The notes beneath the pieces were generated by a model. That model was given only the letters and a program-made list of their open reading frames with translations, had not been told where the DNA came from and did not search any database. This document shows positions 46,650 to 58,443 of a stretch of 64,000 nt of DNA, piece by piece. The number at the start of each line of letters is the position of its first letter. Positions within the stretch are counted from its first letter, which is position 1. Origin of the DNA: Dichetophora obliterata (Eukaryota; Arthropoda; Insecta; Diptera; Sciomyzidae); assembly GCA_963920525.1 (NCBI GenBank), contig OY986435.1, forward strand, positions 179,026,266-179,090,265. The letters are read 5' to 3'. Made by a program: the position numbers and the translations under genes.

Positions 46650-49600
46650 ATATAAAGGAATTCGATTCAAAAGTATACAACTCCATAAAATTTAAAATCA
46701 AAATATTTTGGAAACCAATTTGTTAAATTCATTATACAAAGGCAAAATATATTCCAAAATATTAGTTTTGTTGTATATGAAATCAATACCTAACTTAAGA
46801 TTTATTGACTTCTTGAATAAAGTCACAAAATAGAAAATCTAAGAAGAATAAATTCAGATTTTTATATAAAAAAAACATGGATAACATGCTATAGTAGCTG
46901 ATAATGATGTTATGGTTGTTGGTTTGGTTCGTGCCGAAATTACGAACGCAAAATCGTAACGTTTCTTGTTGTGCAGCTTGTGTTGTAGTTCTTAATAATA
47001 TGTATGTAAAATTTACATATATAAATACATATATATCAGTGGCTTTCGTTTTTATCGTTTGTTATTGTTTTTGTTATTGTTCAGCAAAATTAATTCAATA
47101 AATAATGCAGATGCATGTAGCTACAGAGCCAGCATATAGGTACGAGAAATTTTATTAGGTAATTTTAAATGTAGGTAAGATATGCAGACACTGATATGGT
47201 CACAGTGCTATGAAAATTCCATTTATTTTTAAATATCATAATTAATTTGAATAATTTTTTATATTATTTTTATAATTATACCACATTAGAAAAATGTATT
47301 TGGTTTGCCAAAACATAATTTTTAAATTACATTTGAAATATATATTAGTTATTACTACAGGAAAAATAATAAATTCATATTTTTTCGAAATATTTATTTT
47401 CATTCATTAAACATAACATTTAGTATTACTAACTTTTAACAAACCTAAAAATTATCAAAAACAACAATTCATCACTAAAAATATCTAACACAAAATTATG
47501 ATAATAGAAAAATATATTCTTTGAACTAATTTTTATTTAATAAACTAAACTAAATTATTTTTTCTCAATTCCGTTATTTTTAAAAGTTTTTGAAGCAAAG
47601 TTTCTGAAGTTCCGTTTTGTTTATTGCATGAAAATCACAAAAACTGACAGATTATTACGACATATTTTTGAATTTGTAAAAATATTCTTTATTTTACCAC
47701 GATCACTAGATGCAGATCTCTAGAATCTATATCAAAGGATGTTTAATCCTTGAACCACATCAACATGTAATACAGAGTTTTTGGACTACAAGTTGTGGCT
47801 TTGCATATAATTTATGACAGCACCTCTTTTTCTAACTAAAATAGGAGTACTTACTTAAATGTTTAGGTGTTTAAGAGATATCGCAAATTCAAAAACGGGA
47901 CAAAAAAAGGATAATTTTTAATAGATTTTTTACTAAAGTAAATAAAATTGATGTAATAATTAGTAAAAAAGTAAAAATTAAATGATTTAAAACTATACTT
48001 AACACGTTTTTGTCATACTAGTTAACGGAAATTTTATACGAATCGTCTCCGGTTGCAATGGTTTCGTAATTTTTTCATATTATTCTTTTTCATTCAGATT
48101 TAAATGAATGTACATCATCATTTTTTTTCTTGAGCCTATTTACCAATTTATGCGACTTTAAAGAATTGCCAAAATTTTGGCAACTGAACGGATTTTTCAA
48201 AAGCTATAAATGCAGTATTTATAAAAGATAATCAATAATATTCCTTAGAAATTGATTAAAATTTTAAATTTAATTTTTTTTTTTTATATATTAAACTGAA
48301 TATTTAGCGTCTAGCATAGAAATGTTATGAACAAAATTTTAAAATGCTATCTGGATTCTTTAAGAAGACAGATAAGACTGATTCACTAAAAAACCTTCGA
48401 GTACAGCGCGCTGTGCAGTATCTTCGTACTTTAGTTTATCTATCTTCTAAACAAATTGAGATACCACTCTTAAATTTTTTACATAATATTTCTCTGCTAC
48501 AAACTTAAGTCAATGGTGAAAGTAAAAATATAAGAAATACGAAGTTGGGACAGTCAGATATTTCATACTTACTTTCGGTTTACTATATGAAAAAGATCTC
48601 CACACATATGGGCATTTCCATGGTCGAGCACGTAACTTTCTTACGCTTTTTATGTTGCTAAAAACAAAAACGCAAAGAAAAATTTAAACTTTTTTGTCCT
48701 GTTTTGATTCTTTGATTGCACTCTAGTACTACTTTTAAGTAGTAAGCGATCAAAAGTACTGTTTAAAGATATAAGCACACAAAAAAGGACGCGTTACGTA
48801 ACAAAAAATGAAAATGGTTTGTGTACATTAGTTTTTTTATGAATGTTGCTTTAATATAATATGTAGCTGTGCATTCATAATTGTTTCTTTGAAAATTTTT
48901 TTTAATTATTTTCATACTAACCATAACATGATACTCGTACGTTACGATACATACGTTATGTTTAAGATATTTACTTTCAACACATTTTTTCTTAGTTTTA
49001 TTTATTTAATTAAACTAGAAAAACATAAGAAGTGTGATTCAGAATCGTAAAAATCGGATTCTGAAAAAACTTTAATTAATCAATGTTAATATTATACGAG
49101 TATTTATTAAACATACTTATGTAATTCCAACTTTAGTTTTATTTTTCAACTTTTTTACCATTTTTCGACTTTTGTTGCCATCCATCATATTTGTTGAAAT
49201 TTTTTTTAAAATTCAAATTGAGCTCAGCTCTCAGTACTTTTACAAAACTAATTGAAACATTTTTGTCTCTATTATAGAGGCTCAACGCATTTTCTACCGG
49301 GCTCCTATTTTTTTCGAGAAAATGTATCATACTTCTAAATACCATCAAACGAGGTCTAAAAATAAGTTACAAATGATAAAATTGCTTATTGAGTTGTAAT
49401 ATTTTCCCTTAAAAGAAAAAAATGTTTTCCCAGCAGACAGCGTAAAAGGTGATCACATATGGTAAACAAATGTCCTTCAATAAATTTCAATTGTTGTTTC
49501 AAAAAAATCTCGAGGTTTTTTTTAGTATTTTGTCATCATTGCATTTTCATTATATGTTTTCTAAAAATTTTTTCTATACAACCAATAAAGGTCTAAAAAT

Positions 49601-50977
49601 CACGATTTCTTTCAGAGCCCCGATCGACTTAGTTAAAAAATTTTGAAAAATTTTTCAAGAGACTCTTAAGAAAGTGCAACAATAAAGCTTTATTTTAAAC
49701 ATTTAAGTAATCAAATTGCATGTATAGAAACGGAGATATAAGCGTCAGTACGATGGGTCCTTTCACTGTTTGGATAAACGACCAGCGGTAGAAAATGGGT
49801 TAAAAGAATTATTAGTAAAATTAAATTTTTTAATCGCAGTCGACCTTTTGGAGAACCTTATAGGAACCTTTTTATAAAAAATAAAATTTAATAAAAAATT
49901 TTTCAATTAGAGAAGACCCCCTTAGTATCAGACTTATAAATTAGCGCATAATCTTTGCTTCTACCAAGTCTCCACTTTAAGGCATCTTATTTTTTTTACT
50001 AAATCGTCTTATTGAGAAAAAAATTTATAAAAATTAAAATTTTCCTTTTTTTTTTGTGAGTTATCATTTTGAAGACTTAGAAATAAGCACGGAGTTCTTA
50101 TTATTTGAGTCTAAAAATCAAAAAAAGTGTAACAACTATGTCAGTCTTTAAATTTTTTGATAGTTGTAATAATTTTTTTATCACTAGTTAATTTTTTTAT
50201 GCATCAGCTGATAATCAATTAGCTTTTATGTTATGGTTAAGGCAACTCTCTTAATTTTACAAAGGTTCTCTTGAGATATATTTAACTGTTGAGAGTAGCT
50301 CAAAAGTTTGCTCGAAATAACATATACGCTGGCAATCTCTAATGCAGCTTTCTTTAACTAAAGCTGTATGAAAAAGCTTTCAATTTGCTTTGATTACTGA
50401 TGTTAAAGAGTCAAAGTCAGCGATACGAAGAGATGATAAAGCGCTTTCGTGTGCAGCTATAAATAAGTTAAGGCTACTTTTATTATGCTTTCTTGTTAGC
50501 CTCCATGGAATGTGAGCGACGATAGCTTTTCAATGTCAGAGCATTTCTTGTTCATACTGGCAAAATGATCAATATTCGAAGAGAGAGAAGAGATCTTTAT
50601 GCTCTTAAAGTTGTCATTAAATCAAAGCAAAGGCATGCTTTAAGCATAAGTCAAACAAAAGTTGTCGTTTTTATTTCAAGTTTATTAACTGATTTGACGG
50701 TAAACTCAACAAATCTCAGGAAAATTTTTACGTATAAATTAAATTTTTTTACTAAAATACAATTTTAAAACGTAAAACGTGCATTAAAACGTTGTGTGTA
50801 CGTAAATTTATGCTAAAAAATTTCAAATTTTCAAATGAAAACGTCAGTTTGGCTGGAATGAAATTATTGCATATCAAAAGAAGACCATGTAGGATTTTCA
50901 GGTCGACGTAATCTTATTCAGCATTTCATAAAAAAATATCGAAAATAATAGCGTTATCGGTTTTCGCTGCATTTTTA

Positions 50978-51008
<31 letters not shown>

Positions 51009-53150
51009 ATTTGATTCTAGCGCTAACAAGAGTTCACTTATAACTAGCGCTAACATTATCTAGAGTGGCAAACAGTTTGCATATTATTATTTATTATAAA
51101 GTTTATAAAGAAATATAATAGATAAAGAAAAATATTAGATAAACAAAATTTAAACAATATTTTAGCTGTGTATTTTGAAGAACATAATTTTATCATTAAA
51201 AATTAAAACGTCAATATTGAAACTAGCTCAAGTGCCCTGTGTTATATCCACAGACATTTTAAAGGAAATTTTCATATCACTTCACCTCAAGATAAGATAC
51301 AAAATTTTGATTAATTGATTGCATTTCAGTTGCACTAAATTCTTTTAGTTATTTCTGCAATGTTTTTTTATAGTTTTTATCATAAAAGAAATGCGATCAA
51401 ATTTAAAAATATTGCATCAGATTTCTTTAAATTAAAAAGTATTTTGTTTAATAAAAGCCATTAAAATTCTTATTTGTTACAAGTTCAATGCATGTTGAAT
51501 AGGTCTTAAATGATGTTTTAAGTTCTTCTCGAAGAAAAATCTTGTCTTATTGATATTGAAATGTAAAATTTACTCCAATCGATGGATTTATTTTTAGTTA
51601 AAAATAATTTAAATTAATGTCATCTTGTCTGTGATATTTTGTAGACAAGTTTTATGTATCTATGTCAAAGGCGATACATGACAAATGTTCTCCAATCAAG
51701 GCAAGACATAGTCATAAATGTGTTTACATTAAGTCAATTTTTTTTTGCAAACTGCTCTCCTTGACCACTAGCAAGTTTTCTATGTAAGAAAGTTATATGG
51801 ATAAAATTTGAATATTTTGTGTGTCTTTGACAACGCATGAGTAGCAAGACCTTAAATTGTGCGCCAAACTCAACAATAGTCAATGTGCAATCGGTTGACA
51901 TATTGCGCACAATTTACCGCAAACTCAAAAAAAAAAAAAAAATCAATAAACTTGAAAAACAAAGAACTAAATTGGTCAGCAGATGATATTTTTTGTCTTG
52001 TTATTCATGCATAAGCTGTGACAAGGTAGAAAATGATGCAGCTTGTGCGCGACAAAACTTGCTCCACCAAATAATGTTGTGCCGTCGTCGTTGAGTTGTG
52101 TTATATTTGCTCCATTGTTTCTTCTAATTTATTGCTCATGAATTTCTATTTCAAGCCACTTTGAGTGTTCTAAATATTATTAAAAAAAAAAGCAAAAATA
52201 GCACCACGTACATTTGCGTCGGGAGTGAAGTAAAAATTGTATGATTTATGCTAAAACGAAAAAACAGATGTCTTTATTTGAGCTGTCTTTTGTGTTAGTT
52301 GTGGGTTAGTGTGGAAAGACAAGCATTTCTAACATGGCATGTTTGCCTGTATATTCCAATATGGGTTATGGACACACTCAGCATATGTTTGCCAACATGA
52401 TTAAGTGTTGAACTTTAGGTTACAAGTTTTGTTTGCATTATGTTTTTTCTTAACAATTGCTGCAGCATTTTTTTTTATACAAGAAAATGTTGTTAAAATA
52501 GCTTACGGCTGTCTGCCAAAATTATTCATCAACCATGACTTAAAGCAAGTTTGTGTCAAAGCACAGTATTTAAAGAAACATATAAGCCTTTACAAAGACT
52601 GCAATTTTAGATTTAACTCTTTTGATATATTTATACTATAAAATACATATATAATATTAAAAGTTTTTTTTTATAACCGAGCTTATATTCAGATCTTAAA
52701 GCTGCCACAGAATGATTAATTGTTCATTAAGGTGTTAATTTATTGATATCGCCAATAATAGCATAACTCATATCGACATAAATAACGAAAGACTTAAGAC
52801 ACGAACTTTTGCTGCATACTGCTTTGCCTTGTTTTTCAATGTATGCCTAAAAGTATACAGCTTTTTTTTAACACAATAAAAGCAAGAAAAGTTATGACGA
52901 AATACTTGAAAATAATAAATGTAATGAATCTGAGGAACTTTTGACATACGTATGAATTTGTATTATACACATTAATGGATCTTATGAATGCTGTAGTTCA
53001 AATTAGCAAGAATTTGAGTTATCTAAAATTGCTGCTTTGCTACTTCAGCCTTAAGTTGTTTGATATCTTTCAAGCTCATTTGATTGAAAAAATATTTAAA
53101 TAAATTTTACAGTTTTACATATAAATCAAAAGTGTTTTGACGTGAACAGT
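46650..53150. other. Long AT-rich stretch without recognised features
   Basis: I find no coding exon, TIR pair or tandem array other than short A/T microsatellites such as a TTTATTTA run near 50980-51015. Small open frames are lysine/phenylalanine-rich. It may be unique intronic or intergenic DNA, or TEs decayed beyond recognition. Confidence 0.5.
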
Positions 53151-53161
53151 AGACTACCCAT

Positions 53162-54120
53162 ATGTGCAAAAGTGTTATTTTCTTCGCTCCCCGCGCATTT
53201 TCGTAGAGAACTAGACTAAAAAATAAGATCTGCAAAAAAAAAAAAAAACAGGGTGCGTGTAGTGGTAAAATGCCAGTAGCATTTGACTTAAAGCCTCAAA
53301 AACACACTTTACATAAAAAAGTTCAAAATATTTTTGATCTGTAACTCGTTTAAAAAGTGTTTAAAGTAGTTCGTGATTTGGGCTTTAAATTTAAGAATAA
53401 CCTAGCCAATAACAACAGTGTATAAACTTTTGACCAACTTGTATTATTTGTGGTAAAATCAACGTTTAAAGACAACATTTTTGAAATTTTTTGAGCACCT
53501 TTATTGCAAAAAAGGTTGCCATTATGGTTTTCGTACGGATTAAATGTTGTGCTTTATTGCATAATAGAGATAATTAAGTAAACTTCAAATGAAATTTTTT
53601 TTTTTATAAAAAATATTTATTTTTAGCGCCGATAACGCGGTTCAAAGTAAGAATTTAAAAATAAAATAGTAAGAAAAAAAAGAATTTAAAAATGACAATT
53701 TAATTTAAACTTTACTTAATTATCTCTATTATGAAATAAAGCACATAATTTTATCCGTACGAAAACCATAATGGCAACCGTTTTTGCAAAAAAAGTGCTC
53801 AAAAAATTTCAAATATGTTGTCTTTAAACGTTGATTTTACCACAAATAATGCAAGTTGGTCAAAAGTTTATACACTGTTGTTATTGGCTAGGTTATTCTT
53901 AAATTTAAGGTCCCAATCACGTCCTACTTTAAACACTTTTTAAAAGAGTTACAGATCAAAAATTTTTTGAACTTTTTTAAAGTGTGTTTTTGAGGCTTTA
54001 AGTCAAATGCGACTGGCATTTTACCACTACACGCACCCTGCTTTTTTTGCAGATCTTATTTTTTAGTCTAGTTCTCTACGAAAATGCGCGGGGAGCGAAG
54101 AAAATAACACTTTTGCACAT
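53162..54120. mobile_element. Long hairpin element, arms about 420-440 bp
   Basis: The left arm (from ATGTGCAAAAGTGTTATTTT) and right arm (ending AATAACACTTTTGCACAT) are inverted copies along their whole length. Shared blocks include CTTCGCTCCCCGCGCATTTT, AGGGTGCGTGTAGTGGTAAA, AACAACAGTGTATAAACTTT and TTTTCGTACGGAT. About 100 bp of poly-A/T loop separates the arms. No ORF and no clear target duplication. Probably a non-autonomous foldback transposon. Confidence 0.85.
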
Positions 54121-54516
54121 TCCATATACAATATATCATGGGTGCTCTAGTGAACAGTTATACATTTGGAAGAGTGAGTTTTCAATTTTGATTATACTAA
54201 TTTAAGAAAAATATTTTATTTCACTTATTGAAATTTGAGAAAGTGTATTGAAAAACCAATGATTGTTATAAATTTTTTAATTGTCAGAATAGCCAAACCC
54301 AGGACAATGTTAAATACACATATGGCAAAAATAATAGGTGTAACCACTACAACAGCTATAAGTCAATAATTAAGTTAAACATTTGGTTTAGTTTTGATTA
54401 TTTTATTTAATTTTATTAAATTTAAATTGGAAAAATACAAAAAAATTAAAATTTCCATATTGAACGTACGAGTTGAACAATTTTTTTTTAAACAGCCGAC
54501 AAAATAATAGGTGTCC

Positions 54517-54546
54517 AGGCAGGTTGGCAGGTTGGCAGGTTGGCAG
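54517..54546 (+). repeat. 8-bp tandem repeat (GGCAGGTT)n
   Basis: Three full copies plus partial flanking copies, lying just inside the inner repeat of the Tc1-like remnant. Confidence 0.9.
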
Positions 54547-54599
54547 ATGTTCACATTAAAAAAAGAAAGAATAACGATTAACAAATTAACTTAATTTTA

Positions 54600-55150
54600 A
54601 TAAACGACGTTGGCCACCGATCCCAAGGTGTACTATGTCAAATCTCTTTGACTTTTTTAAATAATTTCTCTTTATTTTGGAAGCAACAGTTGGCCAACTG
54701 TTTTTTCAGATCACCCCAAAAATTTTCAATAGGATTGAGATCGGGAGACTGGCTTGGCCATGGCAATAGTATTATCTTATTGCTAAGAAACCAAAAATTT
54801 ACCAGCTTTGACGTGTAGTTGGAACCTTTATCTTGCTTCAATTGCCAAATTAATGGCATTTGTTCTTCGGTAAACTGAAGCATAACGTTCTGCAATGTGT
54901 TTTTATAATCCTCGACAATCACAGTGTTTTCAATGCGCTAAATAGGACCAACCCCTTGCAAAGAAAACCACCCCGAAACCATGATGCTTCCTCCTCCGTG
55001 CTTTAAAGTTTTTTTTTTTTTTGTAAAGCGAAATATAATTGTTCTGCATTGGGTCGACGAAATTTTGTTCCACAGTTATTACAAAACAAACTAATTTTTT
55101 TTTCATCGGACCAAAGGATATTTATCCATTTCTTTTTTCATAAAGCACCA
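54600..55150 (-). pseudogene. Tc1-like DD34E transposase, C-terminal half
   Basis: On the minus strand it reads LKHGGGSIMVSGWFSLQGVG, a stop, then VIVEDYKNTLQNVMLQF, EEQMPLIWQLKQDKGSNYTS and WPSQSPDLNPIENFWGDLKK. The second catalytic D (LKQD) and the E of NPIEN are 34 residues apart, giving DD34E. The first D lies in the damaged segment near 55110 (expected WSDE, here a stop). The open part (54638-54922) ends soon after KVKEI, short of the usual C-terminus. Confidence 0.8.
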
Positions 55151-55267
55151 CGCTATTCCTTATGTGCTGAAGCGAATTTAGAACATATGGTTATTTACAT
55201 GAAGTAAATATGTGAGACGTGCATATTCGGGGTTAGTTGCTGCAGTTGTTTTGATTACCAATGTATA

Positions 55268-55573
55268 CACTCAGAGAAAAAACAGAGGGATTAACAGTGA
55301 AAACTGTTTAATCCCATCCAACAGATGAGCTTTTACAAATTAACAGTCTGGATTGTCAATAAAATAACTATTTATTTTACTCAATTTCTAACTGAAATTA
55401 CTTGTCTTTTATGTAAATATATATTGATATCAGCCATCCTAGCGCAGGACAATTGAAAATTCAAATGAGAATTGAGTAAAACAGTTATTTTATCAACAGT
55501 CCAGACTGTTAATTTCAAAAACTCATCTGTAAGATGGGATTTAAGAGTTTCACTGTTGGTTTTTTTCTGAGTG
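55268..55573. mobile_element. MITE with long TIRs, 306 bp
   Basis: The arms of roughly 115 bp begin CACTCAGAGAAAAAA and (reversed) CACTCAGAAAAAAACC. They share CAGTGAAA, TCCCATC, ACAGATGAG, ATTAACAGTCTGGA and AAAATAACT-TTTTACTCAATT in order. The left flank is TA and the right flank CA, consistent with a decayed TA duplication. No ORF. Confidence 0.8.
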
Positions 55574-55579
55574 CATTAC

Positions 55580-57282
55580 GCATGCACGAAACGAAAAACT
55601 TAGTAAAATATTTTCGAAATTAAAAAAGGGCCACTCCATAATTGCAAAATTTTTTTATATAAAATAGCTTTTGTATCCATACCTAATTATAGTTTTGATA
55701 TATTTCCCAATATCCAAAAAAGTTAAAAATTGGCATACTTCATGAGCAAGATATGTTCTTTTGAAATAAAATAAATTCAGTAACATATCTTTTAAAATTT
55801 TGGCGCTATAAAACGGTATTTAAGGATATATATGCGTAAAAACGGAAAATTTGGTAAAATATTTTGGAAATTAAAAAGAGGGCCACTTCATATTTGCAGA
55901 ATTTTTCCTATTAAATTGATATTATATCTACTTTAAGCCCTGGAAGTGCAAAGGTGCGCAACTTTTTTTTTAATTTTTTCTTCTAATCTATACGATGGCC
56001 CAAAATATGCCTGTATAAAGCAGGCTCTGACCGTTTTGTATGAAAAGTATTGAATTTGTGGTCGATGAGACTAAATGCGGGATTTTAAAAATTCTTTACA
56101 CGTCACATTATATTATTGAACTGAAAACAAAATTTCAGCACATAAAATAAACAAGAAGTTTTTTTTTTTTGATAAAAACGCAAAATCTGGTAAAACATTT
56201 AGTAAGATAAAAAAAGGCCACCTCAAATTATAACCATATTTTTTTTATCTATTCACTTTTATATCTACTTTAAGCTCTATGAGTGCAAAGGTGCGCAAAC
56301 TTTCGGTTGCATTGTTTTTTACCTGTTTGATGGCTCAAAAATGCTATTTATTTTTATTACAAAACCAGGTTTCGACTGTTTTTTATAGTCGTGATATTGA
56401 GAAATTTGAGGTCTATGGGCTCTAATACGGGCAATAATTTTACTCGTAATTTTAGTGATTAAATAAATTTTTATAAAAATTAAAAAGATTTTACCATTCC
56501 TATAAAGTTACTTTGTATGGGAGGTAGAAGTGGTTTCGAACCGATTCGGCTCATTTTCAAACTTGAAGTGTGTAATTAGGATTTAAGCTCGTTTGTTAAA
56601 TTAAAAGTGAATAATTTAATTTTTGTGGAATTGAAAGATAATTTACCGTTTATATAAAGTCACCTTGTATAGGATGCAGACGAGGTTTTCAGCCGATTTA
56701 TCTCATTTTCAAACTTGAAGTGTGTAATTAGGATTTCAGCTCATTCTCTACATTTAAAGTTTATAAATTAATTTTTGTGGAATTTAAAGAGATTTTACCG
56801 TTTTGGTTAAATCACTTTGTATGGGAGGTAGGCGTGGTTTTTATCCGATTAAGCTCATTTTAAGACTCAAAGTGCTTAATTAAGATTTAAGAAAATTCGC
56901 AAAATTTAAAGTGATTTAAATAAATTCTGTGGAATTTAAAGAGTTTTTACTGCTCTTTTTCGAACTTGATATTCTGTTTTTAGATAAAAGCTTATTTACT
57001 TAATTTCATTACTATAGCTTAAAAGTAAAAACTAACTGTGACGACAGATGGATATACGGACATATATACGGCGGTACAACAGTCTCGCTTTCCACTTATA
57101 AATGATGATTCATGTAGTGAAGAATGATCCGATCCCGAGAGCGATTCTTTGTCATCATATTTAAGCTAAAAATCCAATCCTTAATATTGTTAACATAAAA
57201 AAATAAAATCTTAAACTTAGAAATTTTTAACTTAAATCTCTTAATACTCTTTTTTTAATTATGGGCCGAAATATATTTCACA
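55580..57282 (+). mobile_element. Older Transib copy, left part (internally deleted)
   Basis: Two segments match the intact Transib downstream in the same orientation. Up to about 57055 it matches the 5' non-coding part (for example ATCCAAAAAAGTT, CTTTTGAAATAAAATAAATT, AAAACGGAAAATTTGGTAAA). From about 57064 it matches the last ~100 bp of the transposase gene and the 3' flank (ATGATGATTCA, GATCCCGAGAGCGATTC, ATCCTTAATATTGTTAA). The ~3 kb between is deleted, leaving no transposase. Its 5' terminus is not visible. A Tc1-like element interrupts it at 57283, and it resumes at 63724. Confidence 0.85.
56460..56950 (+). repeat. Tandem array, about 152-bp unit, three copies
   Basis: Units near 56491, 56643 and 56795 share TTACCRTT, CTTTGTATGGGAGGTAG, CCGATT-GCTCATTTT and GTGTGTAATTAGGATT. 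The array lies inside the older Transib copy and has no counterpart at the equivalent place in the intact copy. Confidence 0.75.
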
Positions 57283-57482
57283 TACAGTATTGTTCGTAAA
57301 CTAAGCAACCGATTTTTGAATTGCATTCAAGTTCTAATTACGCCTTTGTATATGATTTTATGTGGAATGGCCCATATTTTTGTTATTACTTGATGAGCCA
57401 CCTATAAGCCAACAATAACAAAATTATGCTCTAGTCTAAAAATAGAATATTACAAATAGTCAAACGAATATACTCCATAAAA

Positions 57483-57509
57483 AGCTGTTCGTAATGTAAG
57501 CAACTTTTT
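57483..57509 (+). repeat. Inner repeat of the Tc1-like left end
   Basis: AGCTGTTCGTAATGTAAGCA resembles the outer terminus (TTGTTCGTAAACTAAGCA) and has an inverted partner at 63496-63522. Outer and inner copies at both ends make an IR/DR arrangement, in which the transposase has two binding sites per end. Confidence 0.85.
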
Positions 57510-58404
57510 CCGTCGCTGCTAAGTGACCTTCAAAATAAGAGGTCTAACGGTATTTTTTCACTTTCTTTTCAACATTTTTCTATTTTTCAAGTGTAAATCA
57601 TTAAATATTTTATTTGCTTTTCGATCGTCATATCGTGATCTGCTTTTTTTACGATGCCGCGTGTACAATATAAACAAGATCTAAAAGAGAAAATTATAAA
57701 TTTTTTTAAAAATGGTGAGTCGCAAATTTCGATTGCCAAAAGATTTAATATTAATAAGTCAATAATTTCTCTACTTATAAAAAATATAAAGCGACTGGGT
57801 CGGTAAATACAATTTATTCTAAAGGTCGACCACGAAAAACTCATTAGAGAGAGGACAAACAAATCGTTCGTTTTATTAAAAAAAAATCCTTTTGTGTCAT
57901 CAAAAAAAAATTGTTCAGGAACTTAACTTAAATACAAGTTCTAGCACAGTTAGGAAACGTGCCTTAGAAAATGGCCTAAGAAGCTACAGACCATCCAAGA
58001 AACCAATTTTAACCAAGAAACATTTAAAAAAAAGGTAAGTTTTGAAATTCCTAGACCCTGTAACGAATTTTAAACTTTGCCGTAATTTTAGGCTTGAGTT
58101 TGCAACACAACATCTCAATTGGACACCCGAAAAATGGAATTCAGTATTATTTAGCGATGAGTCTAAATTTAACTTGTTTAATTCCGATGGCATATGTCAC
58201 GTCCGAAGACCCAGAGGAAAGCGGTTACATCCCCGTTACTGTCGTGGTACAGTAAAGCATGGCGGTGGTAATGTCATGGTGTGGACTTGTTTTTCTGGAA
58301 CAGCAGTAGGGCCCTTCATCGAGATCGATACAAAAATGGATCGATTTGTATACCGGAACATTTTAGAAAGCCATAGGCTCCCATACGACGAATGGGAAAT
58401 GCCG

Positions 58405-58443
58405 CACAGTGATGCGAAAGGGCATGCTAGACGGAAAAAAGTC
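58405..58443 (+). promoter_or_regulatory. Transib left terminus, RSS-like heptamer and nonamer
   Basis: The heptamer CACAGTG (58405-58411) equals the vertebrate V(D)J recombination-signal heptamer. After exactly 23 bp comes AAAAAAGTC (58435-58443), an A-rich nonamer-like block. The inner part also shares TAGAYGGAAAA with the right end. Function as the transposase binding and cleavage site is inferred from Transib biology. Confidence 0.8.

Larger units (their letters stand above)
54317..55200 (-). mobile_element. Tc1-like element remnant, 3' half
   Basis: The 3' terminus starts CACATATGGCAAAAATAATA after TA. The word AAAATAATAGGTGT recurs about 170 bp further in (54499), so this end has the outer/inner repeat pair of IR/DR-type Tc1 elements. 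The other end and the DNA-binding half of the transposase are missing. Confidence 0.7.

Noticed and set aside
46904..47101. 65-codon hydrophobic ORF as a small membrane protein
   Set aside because: No conserved features; composition follows AT-rich sequence, and no splice or expression signal is apparent.
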